A DNA stretch of 34,776 nt from Desulfobacterales bacterium (GTDB lineage Bacteria; Desulfobacterota; Desulfobacteria; Desulfobacterales; Desulfobacteraceae). Below the pieces are notes generated by a model, which saw only the letters and a list, made by a program, of their open reading frames with translations, made no database searches and was not told where the DNA came from. The position numbers and the translations under genes are program-made. Shown piece by piece: positions 7,357 to 16,029 of this stretch. Every line of letters begins with the position of its first letter. Position 1 is the first letter of the stretch. The DNA lies in the NCBI GenBank assembly GCA_019038815.1, contig JAHOYS010000258.1:1-34776 (forward strand), in the 5' to 3' direction.

Positions 7357-7412
7357 AACAACAGTAAGTTGATGAATTACGAAGGAATGCCCGGCTTGTT
7401 GCCGGGTTTTTT
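7357..7412 (+). ncRNA. Candidate ~55-nt transcript ending in a terminator
   Basis: Predicted start after the 7345-7350 -10 box; GCCCGGC-ttgtt-GCCGGG-TTTTTT at 7389-7412. Confidence 0.35.
7389..7412 (+). terminator. Rho-independent terminator
   Basis: CCCGGC-ttgtt-GCCGGG-TTTTTT. Confidence 0.8.
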
Positions 7413-7489
7413 CTTGATAAAAATTTTTATTTTTTCTGGATTTTTTTATTCTAGCTGCTATACTATACATGTAGAGAAAAATACTTTGA
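7396..7489 (+). repeat. 94-bp perfect direct repeat, copy 1 (terminator 3' half plus extended -10 promoter TGCTATACT)
   Basis: Identical to 7960-8053. Confidence 0.97.
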
Positions 7490-7511
7490 TTTGGCAGCAG
7501 CAACGTTGCTA

Positions 7512-7610
7512 ATGCCAGAGCTTGAATACACAGACCCGAAAATTTACATGGTGGAAATCATGGTGGAAATCATGGTGGAAATCGCAATGCAAGCCATGCT
7601 GAAAAACTAG
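7512..7610 (+). CDS. Possible 32-aa ORF MPELEYTDPKIYMVEIMVEIMVEIAMQAMLKN
   Basis: Own translation; ~48 nt after the copy-1 promoter; no clear SD. Confidence 0.25.
   Translation: MPELEYTDPKIYMVEIMVEIMVEIAMQAMLKN
7547..7582. repeat. Tandem array, 12 bp x 3 (catggtggaaat)
   Basis: Three perfect units. Confidence 0.95.
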
Positions 7611-7781
7611 ACCTTTGGCTACAAGGGCGCATCGACCAATTCAACGAGAAGCAGGATAGCGAACGGGCAGCAGAGCTTGCTTGTCTAGCTGGGGAATCCG
7701 ACCAAGACACAGAGCAGGTTATAGACGCCGCTAAGAGGAAGTAGATTGAAAGAAAAGCGTAACAAAAAAAAGCGATTGAAA

Positions 7782-7910
7782 ATGAAGCGATTAATTCATG
7801 TCAAGGGATATTACCGAAGAAACCCAAACATGCCGGAAGAAGATTGTATTGATATGTTGTTTTTGCTGGCCTGTTGCGGCAGAAGGTTAGACCATCATGG
7901 CTATAGGTAG
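7782..7910 (+). CDS. Possible 42-aa ORF MKRLIHVKGYYRRNPNMPEEDCIDMLFLLACCGRRLDHHGYR
   Basis: Own translation; same strand as the small operon; no strong SD. Confidence 0.3.
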   Translation: MKRLIHVKGYYRRNPNMPEEDCIDMLFLLACCGRRLDHHGYR

Positions 7911-7959
7911 AACGACCTTGACCAAATCTTTTCATAGCGTGCATTCTGAAGCATCTTTA

Positions 7960-8053
7960 TTGTTGCCGGGTTTTTTCTTGATAAAAATTTTTATTTTTTC
8001 TGGATTTTTTTATTCTAGCTGCTATACTATACATGTAGAGAAAAATACTTTGA
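7960..8053 (+). repeat. 94-bp perfect direct repeat, copy 2 (promoter retained, terminator 5' arm absent)
   Basis: Identical to 7396-7489, offset 564 bp. Confidence 0.97.
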
Positions 8054-8087
8054 AAAAGGTACTCTGAACCGCAGGATACGCAGGAAG

Positions 8088-8288
8088 ATGTGTCAACCGC
8101 ACAAAAATTTCCCATGGGATACAGAAGAAAAAATTGATTCTGATGTACAAGCGGTTTTTTCTGGATTTGTGCGGTCTTACAAGTACGGCCCGACATTTTT
8201 GCTTGACATGGATTCGCCACTAGGAAAAAGATTTTTGCAAGCACATCCTCCTCTACCGTCGGCAAAATGGAAAGGACCAAATGGCTAA
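8088..8288 (+). CDS. Hypothetical protein, 66 aa
   Basis: Downstream of the copy-2 promoter; 8-nt overlap with the next gene. Confidence 0.55.
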   Translation: MCQPHKNFPWDTEEKIDSDVQAVFSGFVRSYKYGPTFLLDMDSPLGKRFLQAHPPLPSAKWKGPNG

Positions 8289-8562
8289 AACAAAAAAACC
8301 TAAAACAAAAAAACCTAAAACAAAAAAACCTAAAACAAAAAAACCCGTGCTTAATCGGATTAGCAGGTTGGGTATGATTCCAAAGGAGTTTAAAAATCAC
8401 TACCGCAGGGCGTGGAATCATAGAGGTGGTAAGGACGCCATATATGCTTTCTGCCTTGAGTGTATGAAATTTGATAAAATTAAAATCAAACTTTGTAAAA
8501 ATACAGCCTGTCCGCTGTATGAGTACAAAATGGACGCCTTACCAAAAATTTGTCAGAAATAA
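8281..8562 (+). CDS. Lys-rich N-terminus plus C-terminal Cys motif (putative zinc-binding) protein
   Basis: (KTKKP)x4 then AIYAFCLECMKFDKIKIKLCKNTACPLYEYK. Confidence 0.7.
   Translation: MAKTKKPKTKKPKTKKPKTKKPVLNRISRLGMIPKEFKNHYRRAWNHRGGKDAIYAFCLECMKFDKIKIKLCKNTACPLYEYKMDALPKICQK
8287..8346. repeat. Tandem array, 15 bp x 4 (aaaacaaaaaaacct) encoding KTKKP repeats
   Basis: Four units; the last differs at its final base. Confidence 0.95.
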
Positions 8563-8595
8563 AAATTATTTAAATAAAAATTTAAAAGGAGAAAA

Positions 8596-8766
8596 ATGAA
8601 TTATAAACTAGCATTTAATGAACAAGAATTAAATATCATAATCAAGGCCCTAGGCGAGATGCCGTACAAATTTTCTGCCCAAGTGCTGGATAAAATTCAA
8701 AAAGTTATTAATGAATCTTTAGCTGAATCTTTAGCTGAAGCTACAACTGAATCCAGCGAGGGCTAA
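8596..8766 (+). CDS. Small phage protein, 56 aa (not in ORF track)
   Basis: AAAAGGAGAAAA-ATG; MNYKLAFNEQELNIIIKALGEMPYKFSAQVLDKIQKVINESLAESLAEATTESSEG. Confidence 0.75.
   Translation: MNYKLAFNEQELNIIIKALGEMPYKFSAQVLDKIQKVINESLAESLAEATTESSEG
8713..8736. repeat. 12 bp x 2 tandem duplication (gaatctttagct)
   Basis: Two perfect units, protein ESLAESLAE. Confidence 0.85.
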
Positions 8767-9073
8767 TCCAATCTGTTGAAATTGCAAAAGGATTAAAAGA
8801 ATCAAGTTTGGTTTCTACCCGTGCCATTTTTATCAAAAGTTGTTTTATGTCTTTTGATTGAGACATAAGGGTTTTGTTTAGATTTATAAATTGTTCTTTA
8901 TCTATAATAATGTAATTATCAATTTTTGTATTGACAGTTAGTATATCATTATCAATTTTTGTTTTATGTGAGCCAACATTATAACTCACTGTTATTATTG
9001 TAGTTATACAAGCGATTGCTATACTAGCAATCGCTACAATCCACTTACATTTACTTTTGGTCTTGTCTGTCAT
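8741..9073 (-). CDS. Single N-terminal TM protein with helical tail (holin/spanin-like candidate)
   Basis: WIVAIASIAIACITTIITV then coiled-coil-like sequence; end-of-late-operon position; longer start at 9112 possible. Confidence 0.5.
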   Translation of the reverse strand: MTDKTKSKCKWIVAIASIAIACITTIITVSYNVGSHKTKIDNDILTVNTKIDNYIIIDKEQFINLNKTLMSQSKDIKQLLIKMARVETKLDSFNPFAISTDWISPRWIQL

Positions 9074-9090
9074 GTCTGTCACGACCTTTT

Positions 9091-9231
9091 TTAAAATTTT
9101 CCATGCGGGCATTTGAATCTCGGCGACTTAAGCTTTCTCCTACATCCACCGCACCCTGCGGTTATCTTGCAGTTTTCTTCACACTCTTTACAAGCTGCTA
9201 ATCGAGTTTTCAACATTTCTTTTCTGTTCAT
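9091..9231 (-). CDS. 46-aa Cys-rich putative zinc-binding protein (not in ORF track)
   Basis: MNRKEMLKTRLAACKECEENCKITAGCGGCRRKLKSPRFKCPHGKF; TAATG overlap with the upstream stop. Confidence 0.7.
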   Translation of the reverse strand: MNRKEMLKTRLAACKECEENCKITAGCGGCRRKLKSPRFKCPHGKF

Positions 9232-10985
9232 TAGTCTTTGATGATATAGGCGACACAATACCACGCCGGCCTGTTATCGGTGTCAGCCTTGTCAGGATGC
9301 TCGGATACCGGGTCTTGAACCGGCGTGGTGTTAAGCCCATCAGATGTTTCCGCACCATGTCGTACTTCCAGATATCCACCTGACCCAGTTTTCTGAATCC
9401 CAGTCGTAGCCCATGAGGCCACTGTTGCACCTGAGCCAGACTGAACCGTCTCTGGTCCAGCAGCCATGTGGAGGTGGTCGATGTGGTCGGAGTGATTATT
9501 TTCAGTTAGACCGTGATAGGTTTTTCCACCAGTCTCTCCGGGTACTGCATAATCTCCAGTTTGTCCAAAGGCGCCAGCAACGCCGCCAGACACTACGCCA
9601 GTGCCGTCGTATGAACCTACTACGAATTGACCCCTCATATCTGGTCTATCCCCTCCACCATCACAAAGGCTCCACCCAGAAGGTATGGCATTTATGGCTC
9701 CGCTCCACATCACAATAACACCGCTAGGAATTCCTCCCGCTTCTGCCCCACCAGCAGTAGGCACCACCATCGTTCCGCTGGCGGTCCCTGATACCACTCC
9801 GCTAAAAACCTGCGAAGTTGCGTTAGCAATTTGTTCTATATTTCTACTCATCTGCATGAGTGGGTTGCTTGATTTATCATTTCCTGTTTGGATGACGGTT
9901 GTGGAATCTGTCCAACGGATATTTCTCACGTAACCATCATGTACAAAAGGAACGACCATTGGATATTCATACGTTGTAGGGGACGAATTTTGAGAGGCAT
10001 TGAAAGCTCTCAAGGCCATCTCGCTTGCAACGGCATTTAGCGCTGCTTGGTTTTGAACGGAGCTACCGTCGTGTTCGGCAAGGTAGTTTCCCATGTGCAT
10101 GGGTCGGCTTGATGCTCTCCCAACTCCGTTGACTTCAACTTCTTTTTCATAAAACGGTTCGGCTGCTCTGTCTGCTGAATCCACGCTTTCTTGATAAATG
10201 ATTGGAAAACTACAAGTATAGTTTTTTGGCATGGCTGCATTATTTCTAAGGAATGCATCTGTTGCAAATATTTTTGTAACTGCATCATCATATTTATCAA
10301 ACAAATCTGAGTTGGTTGAACTGATTGAATCGGCATCCCAAAGCGAAAGTTCTCCCGTTGAGTGGTTGAACCCAACCACCATAAATGTCTGTGCTGCAAC
10401 GACTTGTATACATTGCGCTATCGTTAGAGAATTAAAGCTCAAGTTTCTCGGTTTGTAACTTGTGGGCAGCGTACCCGAATTTACAAAAGACATTCCTTCT
10501 GGCATCAAGTTATTTATATACGAAATTACTTCTGCCCAAGTAAATTCAGAGCCACCATTAAGGGTCACCGTAATAAATTCTAAACCGTCTTCTGTATTTT
10601 TTTGTACGTTAAATTGCGTGTTTAAAATAACGTTTAAATCATTTCTAAGGTCATAGCACACAACTTCATAAAAATCATTTCCAGAAGATGCTCCGCTTTC
10701 TGAGTTCTCGCCAAAGTCGATAGAAGCTGGTGCGGCCCCACCAATTTGAACATCAAAGTCGTGAGTATGAATTCCTCTGAAATTGGAGTCGTTTAAAATT
10801 TCTGATGTGAGTGTTAACTTTTTGTTTGTGTTATCACTTTTGTTTATTTGAGCTTGAGGCTCATAGGCTAGAAACCGACCTATGCCCGGCTCAGTCGCCG
10901 AGGCATAGCTCTCGAAACTGTTTGGCACATAACATCCTTTAATAGGTGCTGAGATGCTGTAGTCTTTTAGGGTAATTTCATTCAT
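9231..10985 (-). CDS. Tail protein with C-terminal phage tail-collar domain
   Basis: GGIPSGVIVMWSGAINAIPSGWSLCDGGGDRPDMRGQFVVGSYDGTG...NRPAWYCVAYIIK. Confidence 0.85.
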   Translation of the reverse strand: MNEITLKDYSISAPIKGCYVPNSFESYASATEPGIGRFLAYEPQAQINKSDNTNKKLTLTSEILNDSNFRGIHTHDFDVQIGGAAPASIDFGENSESGASSGNDFYEVVCYDLRNDLNVILNTQFNVQKNTEDGLEFITVTLNGGSEFTWAEVISYINNLMPEGMSFVNSGTLPTSYKPRNLSFNSLTIAQCIQVVAAQTFMVVGFNHSTGELSLWDADSISSTNSDLFDKYDDAVTKIFATDAFLRNNAAMPKNYTCSFPIIYQESVDSADRAAEPFYEKEVEVNGVGRASSRPMHMGNYLAEHDGSSVQNQAALNAVASEMALRAFNASQNSSPTTYEYPMVVPFVHDGYVRNIRWTDSTTVIQTGNDKSSNPLMQMSRNIEQIANATSQVFSGVVSGTASGTMVVPTAGGAEAGGIPSGVIVMWSGAINAIPSGWSLCDGGGDRPDMRGQFVVGSYDGTGVVSGGVAGAFGQTGDYAVPGETGGKTYHGLTENNHSDHIDHLHMAAGPETVQSGSGATVASWATTGIQKTGSGGYLEVRHGAETSDGLNTTPVQDPVSEHPDKADTDNRPAWYCVAYIIKD

Positions 10986-12601
10986 TTAGATTTTTTATCT
11001 GGTTCAGTACCAAAATTAACTTCGAACTCACTTAACGATTCGAAATCTACTTGTGTTTTATCTTCTTTAGAGCGTCTTGGGTCATTTGGATATGTAAGTC
11101 CAGCGAGTTTGAAATTATTATTATGAATCCTTATGACATACCTCCAACTCACAGAGTAGAGTCTTAATCCATTATCTAAAATTGCCACTTCTGGCGTCAC
11201 ATCTCTTTGCATGATTGTGGAATATTTTGGTGCTGGAACTTGAGGAGATTTGTCGTATCTTGACGCATATCCCTGTTGTATAACATTAACAGTTTCCACA
11301 GTCTTTTGTTGCACAATTTGTTTTTCTCCCTTTTTCTTAGGCACATAAACTACCTTGTTAGAATTTATCATTATGCCGAGTGTTTCGACAAAATCCATGT
11401 ATGGATTTTCTTTATGTTCTTTAGATAAATCTGTACTTAGAGCCTTTCTGGTTGGCTTTTTTGTTACTTTAGAAGAAGCTTTATCTTGTGGTTCTTTCTT
11501 ATCCGTATCAGGTTTGTTGATAGCAACATTGAGGCAAGCATCCTCCAAGTCTCTAACATTTGATTGAAGTCCAGAAGACCCCATTAGAGGAATTTTTCTA
11601 GATTTTCCTTTTTCTGACCCCGGCGGCTTATCGGTCATACTAGCGAACACGTTTGTTTTTTTAGTGACATCAAACAGATTTTCTCCGGCTACAGTCCCGG
11701 TGAAAAGGAAATCAATTCTTGGTCCATAGATATTAGTTTTAATTTCTTGCTTTGTGAATATAAAACTATCTTTTTGTAAAGGAAGGAAGTAGTGCCTAAG
11801 CAAATTAAAAATTTCTCTAATGGCTATATCTTTACTTTGGCTACCATCAACTACGAAGTACCCTTGTAGTGTAAGATTTATTAACGCTCCAATCGTAGTG
11901 CTTTGAGAAAAATCAACATCGCCGGATGTTACAGTTTTTGGTCTTGTAAACTTTTCCTCAACGTCTACAAAAGAATAGTTCATTGTGACCCCATCGTTTA
12001 ATACTTTATAAACTTGAGAAATCCTTTTAAAGTTTTGTGGAACTGCTACATTAATTTTTTCTTTAAAACGGTCTGGTGTAAATGCCTGTGAAGTTGTTAC
12101 TAACTGTCCAGAAATTATTCTTTTTGTATATCCATCTCTATCAACGTTATAAGTTGTTTCTTTTGTAATAAGTAGAACATCTTCTCTTGATGAGCTTGGG
12201 CATAGTTTTTGATTAACAACTATTTCTGCTGAATATGCACAGGCCACTCCGCCAAGGAAGTTCTCTACAGTAAAGTTTGTACAAGTTGGTCCAAATTTAA
12301 TATCTTGATTATCATTTGCTGTTGAGTGTTTTATATCATAAAATACAGAACCGTTGTGATTTACTATGAATCGTTGTCTTGGTTTTGATAATGAGTTCTT
12401 CATACTATCGAGCAAAACTTTCATATTTGCCTCTGTCGAAGCAGACAAAAATCCGGCGATGTTGAAAGTAGTTCTGGTATGTGTTAGTGTACGTCCACCA
12501 TCACCAGAAAGTTGATTTTGCGAAGAGACAGACATAGTGGTCCAATCAAATTCATAGTCCCCGTAAGTAATCGTTCTTTTAAACATCGCAGCATCAGACA
12601 T
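10982..12601 (-). CDS. Tail/baseplate-associated structural protein
   Basis: Long ORF in the tail module between tape measure and collar protein; TAATG coupling to the upstream gene. Confidence 0.5.
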   Translation of the reverse strand: MSDAAMFKRTITYGDYEFDWTTMSVSSQNQLSGDGGRTLTHTRTTFNIAGFLSASTEANMKVLLDSMKNSLSKPRQRFIVNHNGSVFYDIKHSTANDNQDIKFGPTCTNFTVENFLGGVACAYSAEIVVNQKLCPSSSREDVLLITKETTYNVDRDGYTKRIISGQLVTTSQAFTPDRFKEKINVAVPQNFKRISQVYKVLNDGVTMNYSFVDVEEKFTRPKTVTSGDVDFSQSTTIGALINLTLQGYFVVDGSQSKDIAIREIFNLLRHYFLPLQKDSFIFTKQEIKTNIYGPRIDFLFTGTVAGENLFDVTKKTNVFASMTDKPPGSEKGKSRKIPLMGSSGLQSNVRDLEDACLNVAINKPDTDKKEPQDKASSKVTKKPTRKALSTDLSKEHKENPYMDFVETLGIMINSNKVVYVPKKKGEKQIVQQKTVETVNVIQQGYASRYDKSPQVPAPKYSTIMQRDVTPEVAILDNGLRLYSVSWRYVIRIHNNNFKLAGLTYPNDPRRSKEDKTQVDFESLSEFEVNFGTEPDKKSK

Positions 12602-13869
12602 TAGACCATCCTTATGTAATTTAAACTTTTCAGTTCGCTCATCCAAAGGTTCATTTGGTTTTCTGCTTTGTTATAATCTTGCAGCATAAGATTCTTAAAA
12701 GCCTGCATAGACTCTTCTATTCCCTTCCTGCTATTACAAGTTGAATTCATGCCCATGTATACATTTTGCTGTGCTGGGGGAACTGCTGTAGGTTCAATCT
12801 CGGGCCTTTCTGGACCTCCGGGTCCAGCAGCACCAGTTTTACCTACTGGACCTGACGCCCCGCCTCCAAAAGCTTTTGGATTACGTGGCTCCCCCTTATC
12901 AGTTATTAATTTTTTACTAACCAAATAATCTTTCATAGCATTAAAGAAATCAAAACCAACGCCTTTTTCTTCATCATCTTCTATTCCAAATAAGCTTTTA
13001 ATCCAATCTCCGATTGAATTAAAAACATCTCCTATTGCATCCCAAACTTTCCCTAGTAGACCACCAACCCAAGTAAACAAATCAAGAATTTTACCCAAAA
13101 CCCATAAAATTGGTTTAAGCACATTTACCAGCAAAGTTATAATCCTAGCCAAACCACTCAACACGGCACCTAGGAATTTCCAAACTGGTCCCAACTCATC
13201 AAATACCTCAGTTAAAGCTTCTATAACTTCGAAAAATCCTTCGAATAGCGGGGCCATTGAATTGCCCAGCTTAACAGCAAAATGTTGGAGATGTACTTGG
13301 TGTTTCAAAAATACTTTAGCCGTTGCTGCGGACCATTTGCTAAGCTTAGAAGCCAAACCATACAATGCAGCCGATAAAATTAGTGCAAATTTCCATATTT
13401 TTTTAATTGCTTTACCAAATCCGCCAAATATTTTACCAAATTTTCTAAAAATATTAGAAAAAGTTTTACCAAATTTTCCAAAAATACTTTTAATATTTTT
13501 GGAAAATTTGGTAAAACTTTTTTTAACTTTCTCAGTATCATAGTCAATCTCCATTACTGGTCTTTTAACAATATCAGTACCACCGCCACCGCCACCGGCC
13601 CCGGCTGTACCACTTAACGTCTGCCCCCCCATACCACCAGCAACACCATAAGCAATCCCCCCAGCAACAGCAGCACTAGCGGCACCAGCACTAGCGGCAC
13701 CAGCACCAGCCGCAGCCGCAGCAGTTCCAGCACCTATAGCACCGCCTATAGCAGCGCCACCAGCAGCCGACGCCCCTCCACCTTTGCGTTTGGTATCATC
13801 TCCAACACCTTGACCACCTTTAATGCCGTCGGCTTCGAATTCTAGTTTTACACGGTATGTTTTAGCCAT
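12601..13869 (-). CDS. Short tape-measure-like protein
   Basis: Gly/Ala-rich and amphipathic repeats (FGKFGKTF..), hydrophobic segments, position in the tail module. Confidence 0.6.
   Translation of the reverse strand: MAKTYRVKLEFEADGIKGGQGVGDDTKRKGGGASAAGGAAIGGAIGAGTAAAAAGAGAASAGAASAAVAGGIAYGVAGGMGGQTLSGTAGAGGGGGGTDIVKRPVMEIDYDTEKVKKSFTKFSKNIKSIFGKFGKTFSNIFRKFGKIFGGFGKAIKKIWKFALILSAALYGLASKLSKWSAATAKVFLKHQVHLQHFAVKLGNSMAPLFEGFFEVIEALTEVFDELGPVWKFLGAVLSGLARIITLLVNVLKPILWVLGKILDLFTWVGGLLGKVWDAIGDVFNSIGDWIKSLFGIEDDEEKGVGFDFFNAMKDYLVSKKLITDKGEPRNPKAFGGGASGPVGKTGAAGPGGPERPEIEPTAVPPAQQNVYMGMNSTCNSRKGIEESMQAFKNLMLQDYNKAENQMNLWMSELKSLNYIRMV
13458..13522. repeat. Perfect 29-bp inverted repeat with 7-nt loop inside the tape-measure gene
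   Basis: AAAAAGTTTTACCAAATTTTCCAAAAATA-cttttaa-TATTTTTGGAAAATTTGGTAAAACTTTTT. Confidence 0.97.
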
Positions 13870-14387
13870 TAATTTAACCCCTTAAATGAAGCATAATCGT
13901 ATTCAAGTCCTACTATCCTATATGCCTGATGAACCGTTAAGTATTCGTGGTCATTTATTGATATTAAATCTATAGCAGATTCAGAAATTTGTTGAACCAT
14001 TTCCATTGTACTCACAATTGCCCCATCACCCTCAGTATCATCAAAATCATCAAACAAATGTATTACTTGTGAGCAACTTGAGGCTATGGTTAAAACATCC
14101 TTTGCAGCTTGGGTATTGCGGTCTAGCGAATCTTGCGAAGTCTCCACAAAAATTCCTACACCAAGAGTCCAATCTCTACGCCAGTTTCCTCCACCATAAT
14201 CTGACAGCGATAATGTTCCCTCATATGCCAATTGTATTGTATTTATAGCATCCTGATGTAGTGCCATAATTGTGCCGACTTGGTAAATATTTCCTATACC
14301 AAGACTAACTCTAGATGGAATATATGCCTTAGCAAATTCGGTTATTAATGCCGCCCTTATGTTATCTATTGATGTTTGTATTTGCAT
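13869..14387 (-). CDS. Hypothetical tail-module protein
   Basis: ORF in the conserved gene block; MQIQTSIDNIRAAL chosen as start. Confidence 0.5.
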   Translation of the reverse strand: MQIQTSIDNIRAALITEFAKAYIPSRVSLGIGNIYQVGTIMALHQDAINTIQLAYEGTLSLSDYGGGNWRRDWTLGVGIFVETSQDSLDRNTQAAKDVLTIASSCSQVIHLFDDFDDTEGDGAIVSTMEMVQQISESAIDLISINDHEYLTVHQAYRIVGLEYDYASFKGLN

Positions 14388-14395
14388 GTCGCTCC

Positions 14396-15700
14396 TTAAG
14401 TTCCAGATGCACAAATACTTGGACACACTGTAGCCAATGCGTCGTCTATTGTTTCGGCCCCCGCTCCAGCAGAATTAAGTTGTTTATCATAATATCTTGT
14501 GAAAAAATTCTGGAACACAGCGTCTCTTGAATTAGCGGTTGTTACATCCACATAATCGTCTATAATCCAATCTGTTGCTCCCGGCACAATATTGTATGCC
14601 ACATTTCCAAAAATAAATGCTGGAGCTATGATTAGGTCATCAATTAAAATTTGTTTGTCAATTGTTACTGTATCGCTGTCAGTCCAATCAATGAATACCG
14701 TTAGTTGGTCTTCATCTCTTGTCGCCGGTAAAGAGAAGAAAACGGAGTAGAGTTGCCATGTTCCGGCTAAGGTACTTGGGTTGGCACTGAAAACCTCAAT
14801 CGGAGAACTGAGTGTTTCATTTTCTGTGTCAATAAAAATGGCTAGATTTGAAGTACCATCCACTTCGTTCTGGTCTTTGAGTCTAACTGTCATGCAATAT
14901 ATTGTATTTTTATCCAGAGATAAGTTTTGGGTCAGAGTTGCAATCGTTGTACCCAGTGTTCCCTCACTGTCGGCTTCTAATAACAAACAGGAGTCTCCAC
15001 GGTATTGGTTGGTCTCTTCTATCTGTATCAATGCTGCTCCGGCGTCGATGGTCCAGCTTTCTGGTTCATTTAATGTCCATGATTCGAAGTCTCCATTAGA
15101 AATTAAATTTGAACCAATGGATGCTGAAGCTGTATCACTGCCATTACCTAAAGGTCTCCAAGATGTTCTGCTAAATTCTAGCTTTCCGGCCACAGAAAAA
15201 GTTGGACTTACAGACCCGGTAAATCTATCTGATGTACATCTGAACTGTACAACCTCATCAAAAATACCTTCAGCATCATTACCATCGATATTAACTACAG
15301 AAGCAAGAACTGTACCATCACCAGTATTACCGGTAGCAGAAACAGAGGGAGTAGTTATTACATTGGCGTTAATTGTTTCAGAGTCCTCAATCATCCTAAG
15401 ATTAAGAAGGTTAAGAATTTCATCAGAATCGGTTGTGGTTGCAATTAACTCATCCTTGAGAGATGCTAAAACCTCGTCCACATATGTTAATCCAAGACCT
15501 ATAGTTTCTTCTAGTCCTGTAGCTGACGAAATAAATGATTCAGTCAGACCTATAGTTTGCTCCGATTCAGACGTTGCGTATTCATCTAATGCGGCTTCAA
15601 CGTAATCAGAAGCTATTAATGTTTGAACATCAAGCATACGATTTGACATACAAACATATACTCCGATTTTACTAAAAATATCTGTGTAATCTACTGCCAT
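14396..15700 (-). CDS. Structural protein with carbohydrate-binding (CBM-like jelly-roll) segment
   Basis: NLISNGDFESWTLNEPESWTIDAGAALIQIEETNQYRGDSCLLLEAD pattern. Confidence 0.55.
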   Translation of the reverse strand: MAVDYTDIFSKIGVYVCMSNRMLDVQTLIASDYVEAALDEYATSESEQTIGLTESFISSATGLEETIGLGLTYVDEVLASLKDELIATTTDSDEILNLLNLRMIEDSETINANVITTPSVSATGNTGDGTVLASVVNIDGNDAEGIFDEVVQFRCTSDRFTGSVSPTFSVAGKLEFSRTSWRPLGNGSDTASASIGSNLISNGDFESWTLNEPESWTIDAGAALIQIEETNQYRGDSCLLLEADSEGTLGTTIATLTQNLSLDKNTIYCMTVRLKDQNEVDGTSNLAIFIDTENETLSSPIEVFSANPSTLAGTWQLYSVFFSLPATRDEDQLTVFIDWTDSDTVTIDKQILIDDLIIAPAFIFGNVAYNIVPGATDWIIDDYVDVTTANSRDAVFQNFFTRYYDKQLNSAGAGAETIDDALATVCPSICASGT

Positions 15701-16029
15701 TATTTTTTTCCTATTGTATATTCGTTGACTGTATATCCAGTCCTTGGAGCAGCTAAATTATTAAGAGCTATTGCCAACTTCATTTTATCTTCCTCGTCAG
15801 GGAAAATTCTTAATAGCAACTGTTGCTTATATTTACTAAGGAATTTTCCCTTATCATCTCTAGGTGCAACCGCTGTTAGTAATATCGCTTCTTGATATTT
15901 ATTTTTAGCATCAATTCTATCAGCCTCTTTAGCTAAAATCAGTCTGTCAGCAGGATGCATAGCAATTAAATCTTTTAAAGTAATTGCACCTCTGAAGGCG
16001 ATGGCGAGGTCACACGCTCCTCTAATTGC
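15700..16029 (-). CDS. Tail assembly chaperone, frameshift-extension segment (T domain)
   Basis: Open -1 frame from the slippery site through MHPADRL...; internal ATG at 15960. Confidence 0.7.
   Translation of the reverse strand, partial: AIRGACDLAIAFRGAITLKDLIAMHPADRLILAKEADRIDAKNKYQEAILLTAVAPRDDKGKFLSKYKQQLLLRIFPDEEDKMKLAIALNNLAAPRTGYTVNEYTIGKK

Noticed and set aside
7957-8421. 154-aa minus-strand ORF (and 7210..7503)
   Set aside because: Mostly reverse translation of the 94-bp repeat, poly-A tracts and the KTKKP array; the plus-strand ORFs have better signals.
13623-13629. C7 tract in the tape-measure gene as a frameshift site
   Set aside because: The zero frame remains coherent on both sides and no alternative frame of interest is opened.
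14781-15605. 274-aa plus-strand ORF
   Set aside because: Antisense to the coherent structural gene 14396-15700; no domain motif or RBS.
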